NCBI RefSeq assembly: GCF_021018805.1 | Contig: NW_026960607.1 | Coordinates: 4,714,501-4,778,500 of the forward strand | Source of the DNA: Prinia subflava | Lineage: Eukaryota > Chordata > Aves > Passeriformes > Cisticolidae | Direction: 5' to 3' | DNA length: 64,000 nucleotides | Shown here: positions 54,038-64,000 of the stretch, piece by piece | Layout of the letters: each line of letters opens with the position of its first letter | How positions within the stretch are numbered: the stretch's first letter is position 1 | Notes under the pieces: generated by a model | Told to the model about the DNA's origin: nothing | Seen by the model: only the letters and a program-made list of their open reading frames with translations | Database searches by the model: none | Position numbers and translations under genes: made by a program

Positions 54038-56419
54038 CTTCCTTTTCCAAGGAATTTTGATTGTTGTCACTTTGAAGTTATGGGCTGTGCATTTTTGCCC
54101 CTTTTACAGCTTTAATGTTCACAGAAGTTATATCTGAATTTTATTATGACATAGTCAGATCTGCTACTACCTATGGTTTTCATCAGCTGTTCTTGTTCTG
54201 TTTTCTTTGTACAGTTCTGCACTTCAGCACAAAGGTTTACTTATTGATTTTTTTCAAAGAAGTAGTTTTCAGGAGTGTCCATTTAGGACCATTAGAAACA
54301 ATATGAACCACAGGGACACTGTCATTACAGGGGCTATCCACCAAAGAATAAAATTAGGAAATTTTGATTTGAAGAGGACTTTTTTTTTTTAAATTCATCT
54401 TTTGATCAACATTAAAATCCTGTAAAATCATGTAGGTATGCTAAAAAAGAATTATGTGAAACCTGTAGAATATGTTTAAATGGGGACATACAGTTGTCTC
54501 ATCAAAAGAGGCAATTTGGGCTGTAATCACTTAGTTTCAGACAGAATTAAGAAAGAAATTCTTTTCTCATTTACAAGAATAAAACCCTACAGTAATTCAA
54601 CAGAGCACAATGGGATAACTGATGCTTCAGCACAGCAAATGAAAACATAAATGGGACTTCAGTACCAAATGATTACAGCTGGTTTTAATAACACAGGCTT
54701 TTTAATTTATAAAATCCAAACACCATTTTCATCTGGCATCACTGACAGGAGTTACTGTTACTGGGATGAAATGCACCATCTGTTCTGAGCCTGTGAACCA
54801 TGTAAATTCTCCTGGAGACCTATGTCCAGAATCTGGAGGGAGGTGGGACTGTTTGCTGTCTATATAAGGTGCAATTCCACCCTCACAGGTGACAGAGAAA
54901 TTCAGGTCTGGTTTTAAAACAGTAAGATTGAGCTACCTGAGTCTTTTCATAGTAATTAGTGTCCATCTATATAAATTACGTACAGCCTCATAATACTTTG
55001 TGTTCAGATGCAATGGCATAAACCTGGATACTCTCCAAGACAAAGGATGGTTTAATCAAGACCTGCAAAATTTAAAAGAAGGATATGAATATAGTTTGGG
55101 TATAATTGGTATGTTAAGCTTCCAAACTCACAGTTCCCACAGTTGGTTGAAGTGTGGAAACATTTGCCAAATATACACAATAGACCTCTGTTACTGCTTA
55201 AAATATATATCCTCTAATTACTCAAAATATTCATGGCTAAATCCCAGTTGAGGGAAACCATATAACTTGACTGCTGTAAATGAAATTACAACAATATCAG
55301 CCAGCTGAGGGTCTGTGTCATACAGTGTACTTTGCTATATTATCAATGTCTTTTTGAATAATCAGCTTTTTAAAATACAATATAGACCCTACTTTCTTTC
55401 AGCAAGGTCACTTTAAATCATTCTGGTAGACAAGGGGGTCTTTTAAATGGATATAAATGCAACATAAATGGAAATCTGATGTGATATATTTCTAAGTAAA
55501 AATATCTCAGGATGTTGTGGTGAATTTAATATGTTCTAAAACTGACATGGATAAAGGCCTAAGAAATTAAAATTATTTGGGTTGCCAGTATTTAAAAGTG
55601 AAACCGTGCCTTGTGCTGTCTTATAAATAGTGTAGAATATTGAAGTAGCAATGTGTTCTTGTGCATTATAATTCCATGTATTTCTCTACTGGAAGATAAT
55701 TCAATTTAAAAGGAGTCTTCTGTGCTTGAGAACAGAGGCAGAATGTAGAAAATTAATCAAAGACAGAAGGTTCTTTCAGAGCTTTGGCCATTTGTATTTT
55801 ATAAGATTTCCTTTTTCTTTGTGCATCTCCATGGAATGTGTTGTTAATAACTCAACAAGGGTTTCTCATAATTATTTCTCTCTCACTTGGCAACAGTTTT
55901 CATATTTCAAAGGATGTGTATTTTCACAATGAGATACAATGTACAAAAACAGCCATAGGGTTTTTTTTTATTAACAATGTCACAGTGGGTTTTTCCCATT
56001 ACAAAAAGTCACTGAATTTTATGGCTTTTTTTCCTCATATTTTTCTTTTTTTAAAGCACTTTCTTTCAATGTAGTGCAAAAAGAAAATTCACTCACTTGA
56101 GAAACTTTCCAGTTAGTTTGCTGGAAATTTTTGACCAAGCTGGATTAGGTCCTTATACAGAGTAGATGTGGAGGAACTTCAGAGGAGCCTGCTGGTGCTC
56201 AGGGACCTGACCCAGGTGTGTCCTAAGATTTGGAGGTCTCCAGTGGAATAGCAATGTAATTCTTCCTATGTCAACATTTCTCCTGCTTGAGGTACAGTCT
56301 CAAATCACACAGGCCATCTGACACTGTCATACTGTCTCCTGAGAATGCATGTCAGGTGTTTTTTGCCCACCAGCACCTGAAAAACAAGGCAAACTGCAAA
56401 TGGGAGCATTCCTCCTGCT
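54038..56419. other. NPY1R 3' flank / possible 3' UTR
   Basis: AT-rich, no second gene. Includes remnants that may be the original NPY1R 3' UTR displaced by the LTR. No repeat recognised. Confidence 0.45.
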
Positions 56420-56425
56420 CATCCT

Positions 56426-56837
56426 TGTGGGATTGCATTTTATGGAAATGGTTTGCTCTAGCTCACCCCTGAAAAGTGTATGGTTTATCCCAAGTCTGTA
56501 CCCTCCCTGCAGTATCGTCTATCTGTAACTCCATTGGCTGTAGAATCTTACCGCGCCCACTTTGAACCTCTGTGTTAAGAGTGCAAACGGAGAGGGCTCC
56601 TCCTCTTTTGCCCTGGTGGTCTCTAGAGACTGCTCTCCCCATCCCTCTCCCCTTCTCCCTCCCCCCCCTTCCCTTCCCTTCCCCTCTCCCTCAGTGAATA
56701 AACCCTCATCTCATCAGCACCTCAGCAGCCGTCTGAAGTCTTTGCCTGCCAACACGCGAACACCCACGACCCTAGAGCCCGGGGGGCTCCCGGGGAACCC
56801 TCCCCGGGACCCCCCACCCAAAATTTAAACTACAACA
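56426..56837 (+). mobile_element. Solo LTR, class II family B
   Basis: Starts TGTGGGATTGCATTTTATGG and ends TTTAAACTACAACA. A perfect 6-bp duplication CATCCT lies at 56420-56425 and 56838-56843. Inside are a polypyrimidine tract (about 56632-56690), AATAAA at 56697-56702 and a GC-rich inverted repeat near 56785-56815. Confidence 0.93.
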
Positions 56838-56843
56838 CATCCT

Positions 56844-59800
56844 TATTAAGCTCAGGAGCCATTTTTCCTCCACACTGCTGTCCTAGGATCAGGCTTCTTA
56901 AGTTTCCTCACTTCCCTGCAAGAAGCCTTTCTGAGCCTCTGCTAAGGATGCAGGTTAGTGCTTTGTCACGCAAATAGCACAGGGCACACTACCTGTAATG
57001 GCAGTGGAAATGAACATGGTGTAAAGACTGTTCCGCAAAAAAATACATTTGGAGAATTTCAGAGGCAAAATCATGGCTCTTCTGAAGAATTTGTTATGAG
57101 GACAGAGATAAAAGTAGTCTCCCTGAGGTGCTGACCTGACATCTGCAGGGCGTAGCTCCGATCTACTGAGAGCAGTATTTTTGTCTTGTCTTTGGTTTCA
57201 TGACTTGATGCTGGAGTTCCCCAACATTTTCCCCTCCCAACAGCCAGCTACAGTACTGATGCTCTTTTTCATTTTCAGAGTTCCAGCATGGCTTCTCCTC
57301 TCTATGCTAAATTTCTTTACAGGATAAGCTGACATGTTTCATATTTCACTATAATTTTTCAATCATTCTGGATTGATATTTATTTCTTCTACGTGATGTT
57401 TTGTCAAACGTCCCACACTTCAGCATATGTTGATTCCCGTCTCAAAAGCCTGAGGATCCCTTTTATTCTTTCAGACTTGTAGAAAAGTTTTACTGACAGA
57501 AAAACAGAACAGTGAGTGATCTATAATGTATCTTATTATTTATGTCATACATTTAATGTCCAATCTCCAGCCTTAAATGACAAATGTAACTACTTAATAG
57601 GCATCAGTATTTGCTTCATTGGTCAGTTATTTAAGCATCTTAAATGTCACTTTGATCGACCACAAACATTTAACATTTCTGCATAATCTAAATAAATGAG
57701 CATATTTGTATATCATGTTAATAAATACATCTGTATTCCCATTTTGCTTTTTTTTTTTTTTAATGGTTGTGTCATTGTTACTATGAACAGTAATTCACGA
57801 CTTTCACATCAACATTAAAAAAAGTATAAGAAGAAAGGAAGATTAATTGACAATAAAACCTGCCTTTGGTAGGCTAGGAGAGAAGTGGAAATTAAAAAAT
57901 ATATATCTTTATGTATATAATCCACCCTGTCTTTATGACCACATAAAGAGAAAAGATTTAAACCAGGAAAAGAAATCAACATGACAGAACCCCCAAGGGA
58001 CTTGAGCTGATGCTGACTGCATCTCATCACTGATAAAGGTGTGAAGGGCTAAGGGCTCATATATTCTGACTCTGTGGTCTTTCACTACAGTACCAGCTAT
58101 TATTAATGAATCCTATTGGGAAAATTTGATGCTGATTCATATTCAGACTGTAAATCTGTATATGTTTCAATCCAGGCCTCTATATCAAATTCTCATTTTG
58201 ACCTCAGAAAAATGTTCTCAGATCAATGAAACAGAATTTTCTTAAAGTGAACCATTTGCCTAGGCATTCTACTGAATAAAACTGCATTACTGGCTGGCAG
58301 CTCACACTCTTTCCTAAAAATCAGATTTTGGATATTAGCTTTTTACAGAAATAAGTTAATGGCATATAGTTATTTGGCTTTTTTTTTCTGTATTCTTCTC
58401 TGGATTTTTTTTCTGGGCTTCATAATGCTTCAATTTAAAGCTTTCCTTCCTACTTCTTTGTATCAAAGAATTTACCAAAGCAGTGCATAGAGAATGAAGA
58501 CAATAAGGAGATTTTCTATCTTCTCTTCTTATTTTTAAAGTATATAAAAGAGTAGGAAACACAAGCTAACATAACATCTCTGTCTGCAACAGATTAAATT
58601 CATTCAATTGAGTGGAAAGGGGAGAGGAATAATAATTATAACCAAATGATAAATTTTGTTGACAGTCATTTCTCAGTTGAAGGATATATACAGCTCCAAG
58701 GTCTACCAGGCCCTCTTCATTCTTGTGTTCTTGAATATGTGGTCTTTGCTTCCCTGAGTTATTACTAATTAGCCAAGTCATTAATAAAGTTGATGTGAAA
58801 GAAAATTCTTCTATACAGGTTTTGAGGAATTTCAAATGCTTGAGTATAACATATAAGGAAAAAATGTGATCAGCTTTGGCTCTCACACTGTGGTCAGAAA
58901 TGACTTCTCTTCAGTATTTCTGCCAGTGCATAACAGTGCTACTGGTCTGATTGAAGTTGATATTTCAAATATTTGGGAGTGCATTCACAAAGACTAACTT
59001 CAGCTTTCTTTCCTGGTCACCTCTGGCAGCAAGCCAAGGGCACTCACACCTGCACTACTCTGGTGCTATGCATGACCAAAATGTCTTTCCCTCACTTGTC
59101 TACACAGCTGCTAAGTGGCAGTATTGGCAATTGATTGAGAGACGGGAGTACTGATTCGGTGATCAGAATTCGATTTTACTCAGGTTTCCTAAAAGCTTAT
59201 ATACTATTTCAGACAAGTTAATAATTTCTACTACAATAATCAGGGTAAAAATCACACAGAAAACTCATGCATTTTACAATAATTCTTTGCTTGCAGAAGT
59301 TGATTGCATCTTCTCTCTTCCCGTAAGCAGGTTTAATCCCATCTTCTGTAATTTTCACAGTTCTGTTTGTTCCTGCCATGGCATCTTGGTTATCAAACCA
59401 GCTATGCTAATCAAGTCTGACTCTCTGTCTTGTGTATTCCCACATGGCAGGACTGCCATCTTCCAGGGCCGTCTTCCAGGGCAGCACTAGGCCTGGTGGC
59501 TACTGCCTCCCTTCCTCCATCTTTCATGGTGCTTCTGCTCTCACTTTGTATTTCCTCCCCTTGCTAGCTGCTTTTTGAGGATGCTGTAGAAATTTGTACT
59601 CTAATTTTGTAAAGTGCCTGAGTATATGATAAATTCAACTCTATTCAGGACAGTGCTTTAAATAGTTTCTTTCATTAAAATTATCTTCCGGCAAGTTTCT
59701 CAAAACTTAGAAGTACATAATTTACAAAGCCTGTGTAGGAAATACGTCCATACAGAACATCCAGCTCATTGCAGCAAAAATGACATCACGCACTGTCTTG

Positions 59801-61192
59801 TGTTTTCCAAATAGCTGAATTGATAATGTGGTTATTTATCATAGATCAGGCTTAGTTGCAAGAATTTGCCCCAGGTGAAAATACGTTTGAAAGCGCTGTA
59901 CAGGAGATGCTCTGCAAGGTTAACTAACTTGCTAAAAATTACACAACATTTCTAATATAGGGAAATAGAATTTGGAAGAGAGACAAAAAGCAGAAGATCT
60001 AGATGAAGTCTTGATGCCTTCTGTCAGACACAAAAAGACTCAAAGGGAGAATCAGATATTTATTTGTTTTGGGGGGCCAACAGACTGACAGGTAAATGGT
60101 TTTTTTGAGCAAAGTGGTGGTCAAAGAAGTATGTTTGATCAACAGGTTCTCTGATCCCATTTCCAGAAAAAGAATATAGGCCTTTATAAATGACTCTGAA
60201 AATATATATTTTTAATACTCTTCACCTTGGATTAATCTAAATTGCTTTTTGAAACAAAGGAATTGAAATGGTTTTGGGAAAATCAAAAAAATAACAGGTT
60301 TTCATTGCACCCCCCCCACTGCACATGAGTCCATTTGCTTCTTCTGCACATCATGGAGAAGGTTTGTTTATGGCAGGAGGAGTAACCTCATCAACAGAGC
60401 CCTCCTTGTCTCTCTTGGCTCATATCCACACTGATACTGTGCTGCTGTTTTCCCCTTTGCAACATTCCCCCCTGCCCCAGCCTCTCCCAAGTTTTTATTA
60501 TGCTGTTTCTTAATAAAAGCTGTTTGCGAAAACATGTCCTTGAAAGATTCTATTCAATGTGTGCTTGAACATATGGGTGAGAGGCCATGTAGGGCTTGTA
60601 GAAATGTGACTGGCAGTATGAAGATATTTCAGGCAATAGAGAAGTTGAAAATGTAGTTGTTGCATACTGTTATTCAGCCCTTCTCATTTAAAGCTGGTTT
60701 TATAATTTTAGTTCATGTAATTTAAATGTCAGCTTATCTTACACGTCTAGAGTAAACTCCCTCTTGGTGATCAGCCACCAGAAACATTCAGCGAGCGGAG
60801 ACACTGGGTAAGCCACTTTGTATCCTTACTTAGCCTTATAGCCTCTCACTTGCCAATAAGCTTCTCATTGTACCATACTTGAAGATATATATGGAAAAGT
60901 CTTCACTTCTTTCTCTTGAAGACTAGTAGAAGTTGTATAATTAAGAGCTATAAGAGACAGGACTGGAGTACCTTTTCTCATTTTTATTTCCATTATTATT
61001 ATGACTGTAAAGTTTGAGGCTCTTCAATTAAGCTTTGACTTATCAGTTTCGGCACAGTGGTAGTCACCTGGATGTCAGTCACCATGCTGATAAGCCTGTA
61101 GTTAGACAGGTGCTGAAGTAAAAGCCTTAAAGCCTCACCTAAAACACTGGAGGATTAATGAAAAGCCTTCCACTGACTTCAATAAGCTTTGG
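56844..61192. other. Intergenic, no gene seen
   Basis: AT-rich sequence over 4.3 kb with only short frames. Small C and T runs occur at about 57748 and 60310. No recognised repeat. Confidence 0.55.
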
Positions 61193-61198
61193 GTGAGG

Positions 61199-61955
61199 TC
61201 TCAAGGTTGCTGTTTCCCTGAGATTCTCCTTGGGGTTGCTGATCCCCAAGGTAATAAGGGTTCCCCCAAGGTTGCTGTTCCCTGGGAGTTTCCCCTGGGT
61301 TGCTGTTCCCAGAGGTAATAAGGTTTTCAGTCTTCTCTTCGCCCTGGGTGTTTCACACCGAAGCCAGAGACGACAAGTTGAGTCCAGCAGTTTGTGATAT
61401 CAAGCTGTTTATTCTTAATTATCTATCAGTTCTTGTCCAGCTTTGCAAGGCGTCCCCAGCAAAGCAAGACACGCGGCTGGACTGGGGCGGATCAGAGAGC
61501 CCCGCACCTTAAGTACGGTATCTTTGACCCAACCACTGTCCGAGACGTATTTTTTATTTACAAAATTTTACCAATACCTACTACCTATACTAACATGTCA
61601 GTTCTACTCTAAGCCAATCTCTAAAACCCAACTCAGCACAAGATGGGGGACGAGAGCAAGAACAAGGAGGACAGGGGCCACTCCCCAATTCCTCCATCTT
61701 GCCTCTTCAGCCCCATATACTAAGAATCCTAATTTCTCTATTTATATTCTATAATAAAGCATCCACTACTTATTTTAAATTCTTAGGATTTGTGATTCTT
61801 CCTGCATGTGAGTGTTCACTCCCATGGACAGCAATCAGTCAGTGTCCTCCTGGGATCTGTGTGGGTCTAACTGACCCCCCTGTACAGATCCCAGACCCCC
61901 CTGTACAGTCTTCAAATCCTCCAGGGCGGCCAGAGGAATATCCTGGACTCCAACA
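61199..61955 (-). mobile_element. Solo LTR, class II family A
   Basis: The minus-strand element begins TGTTGGAGTCCAGGATATTC and ends AACCTTGAGA. Target duplication GTGAGG at 61193-61198 and 61956-61961. AATAAA-like sequence GAATAAACAGC occurs within (about 61408-61418 on the minus strand). Confidence 0.92.
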
Positions 61956-61961
61956 GTGAGG

Positions 61962-62697
61962 TACTTGTTTTAAGTGACACTGAGGTGCAATACATGTCTG
62001 AACATCTGCATTTGTCCAAGGGACAAATTAAAAAGTAATCTTCAGCTGGTTCTTAGAGTATGGTTATCCTCTTAAATTCTTCTGAGTTTTACTCTGAGGT
62101 ATTTTCTTGACACAATTACTAGTTAAATGTGTCTGCTGAGCTGCCTGGCTTACTGATTTAAACCAATTTGCTTCACATAAAATTGAAGAGGGTACTAGCA
62201 ATTCATCAGTAGCATAAGTGGGCTTTTTTTTTTTTTATGATGAAGATGATGATTACTACTACTGCTTTTCACTTTATAAAAAAACCCTAAAAAACAAAAA
62301 AGATCACTAACAGCCAGATAGAAAAGGCTACTTTACATTTGAAATTCACTTCAGGCAGTAAGGAATCAGCCTGCAGCACAGGCTGTGCATTTATCTGGTA
62401 GAGGTGCACCTTTAGCAGGAACATAAGCAATCATGAATAAAACCACTGCAAGCTGTTGCTTAAAAACAAGTATCTTCAGAATTGGATAAGGGCACATTTA
62501 AGTCAATATACAGAAACTTGAATTCAAATATTACTGGTTTTTGTAGTAGAATTTAAATATTTAGATAACCAAGTGACTTCATGGAATTATAATGCCTGAA
62601 CCTGGTCTTATTCATATTAGTCAAATGCTGCAGGAACATCTCTGATGTTGTTCAGGAGTTTATGGTATGGATCAGGCAGGTAAATGAGATCAATCTC
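61962..62697. other. Intergenic, no gene seen
   Basis: AT-rich, with a T12 run near 62227 and a (GAT)n-like stretch. No gene. Confidence 0.5.
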
Positions 62698-63220
62698 TGT
62701 TAGGAGAAGGCATTACAGGTGACCTCACCCTGATAAGTGACAGCTGTGTTAATTACCCAATACAGCCTCACCCCTGATGAGTCACAGCTGTATCCAATAA
62801 AGATAAGTGTGATAAAAGGCAGTGGGTTAGCTGGTGAGGGAGATCATGGAGGAGGAGAAACCTTGAGGAAAGGGGAATGAGAGAATCATGAGGAAGAAGG
62901 ATCCTGAGGAGACAGAATTGCTGCTGTGAGGTCAGTCTGGGTCTGTAGTTAGAGCCTGTTGGTGGAACCTGTAGTCATAGTCTAGCCAGGTTAAAGCCTG
63001 CAGTCAGTGTCTGGAAACTAATCCCTGCAGTCATAGTTAAGCAGGAAATAACCAGCAGTCAGAAGCTGCAAGGGAAACTTACAGGAGGAGCTTGCTGTAG
63101 CCAGAGTCAGTGAGTAGTTGGAGTCAGGATGGCTGAGCTGTAAAGAGGAATAAACCAGGACCCTTTTCATGCTGTGATAAACAAGAAGTCTGTGCCTCAG
63201 CTCATTTCTACCCTCTAACG
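62698..63220 (+). repeat. Possible solo LTR
   Basis: Terminal inverted repeat TGTTAG...CTAACG, GATAAAAGG TATA-like box at about 62812, and GGAATAAACC polyadenylation signal at about 63149. Internal short repeats of the form CTGCAGTCA(G/T)(A/T)GT recur at about 62940-63060. The 5-6 bp flanks do not match, so the identification is tentative. Confidence 0.4.
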
Positions 63221-64000
63221 AGAGGGCTGCTGCATCATCTCTGAAGTTGTCAGATTGGGTTTTTTTAGGCTCATAGATATCTATCTTGCCTGGGATTAGG
63301 GTAGCATAAGGAAATGAAATACCTTGTCTTTTGAATTCCTTGATGGTTTTCACTCAGTCCTGAAAGATTTGCTGAAGCTTTCTGAGAGTGAAATGGTATT
63401 GGATAAGCTGTGTACCTGTTATTTAAGTAAGATTGTTCTTTTAAGCAGGACATATGCATCACAGGTGTTAGCATCTGAAGTCTTAAATTCTATACAGGAG
63501 GATATAGGTATATATGTTCACTATCATTTATAGAAGCATGTTAAAATTCTGATTTCAAGTGATTTTTATAAATTTAACCTTACCCTTCAGCAATTTTTAT
63601 GTTTTGACCATGTTGGTAGAATAAACAAACTGAGTTTGTTTATTCTTATTATTTATGAATAAATAAATTCTTATTTATAAATAAATTCTTATTATTTATG
63701 AAAAAATCAAGTTTATTCAGCAAACAGTGCTGACTGTGGAATTTTTTTAGCCTCTGGAATCCTGTCTGAGGATCAGCACGTGCATGGGAGACATGGGCTA
63801 TACCTCACTAAGTGAGGCAAAGGTATCTCTGCCAGCAGCATATCTGACTTCCTAAGGAGGGCTTTGAACTGGGAGTGATGTGAAATGAAGACCATTGGCA
63901 GCAGCCTGTGAGGGACAGAGCTGTCTATTAAAGGGCCTAGAGTGGTGTGAGTGAAGGCAAACATAAAAACCACAGTTAAGAGCTTAAATGACTTTAAGCG
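63221..64000. other. Intergenic, no gene seen
   Basis: Contains a local direct repeat of ATTCTTATT(T)ATNAATAAA (about 63640-63705). No gene or RNA seen. Confidence 0.5.

Overview
The window is nuclear DNA from a bird, most likely a songbird. It holds the neuropeptide Y receptor pair NPY5R/NPY1R, an antisense 5'-truncated CR1 LINE, many avian-type LTR elements, and a mitochondrial insert whose ND5 stop (AGA), 7-base spacer and cytochrome b start follow the avian mitochondrial order. There are no bacterial features; coding density is that of a vertebrate intergenic region. The host assignment comes from recognised families, not from a database search.

Layout: 1-8.2 kb is intergenic, with one ERVL-type solo LTR (3293-4089) and a CR1 (6489-7268, minus). 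At 8246-9424 (minus) lies a broken NPY5R: a one-base frameshift before TM1, a TGA in TM3, and a deletion with frameshift in the third intracellular loop. A nuclear mitochondrial segment (ND5 tail plus 220 codons of cytochrome b) sits at 10313-11179. From 13259 to 36830 there is a three-level nest of endogenous retroviruses. The outermost is a decayed ERVL-like provirus (TSD TGCAC). Inside its gag is a class II (beta-like) provirus (14749-31405, TSD GGTGGG). Inside that element's protease is a reverse-oriented class I (gamma-like) provirus (18347-26843, TSD ATTG) whose gag-pol and env frames are both open and whose LTRs are almost identical. LTR divergence rises outward, as the nesting requires.

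From 37.9 to 39.4 kb there is an LTR-like block with a GC-rich minisatellite. A CpG island at 40.56-41.29 kb carries candidate splice donors on both strands and is the likely divergent NPY1R/NPY5R promoter. Two solo LTRs follow (42670-43473 plus, 44980-45423 minus). The intact NPY1R coding region is at 51844-53121 (two coding exons, 120-bp intron, 385 residues), preceded by three short upstream ORFs, the last overlapping the NPY1R start codon as ATGA. More solo LTRs lie at 53226-54031 (minus, 104 bp after the NPY1R stop), 56426-56837 (plus) and 61199-61955 (minus), and a possible LTR at 62698-63220.

How it fits together: NPY1R and NPY5R keep the divergent arrangement known in vertebrates, but the 42 kb between their coding regions is swollen by insertions, and only NPY1R still encodes a receptor. 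The main points of interest are the lost Y5 receptor, the young and apparently complete gamma-like provirus, the datable nested insertions, and an LTR family whose target duplications define a TG...GA terminus.
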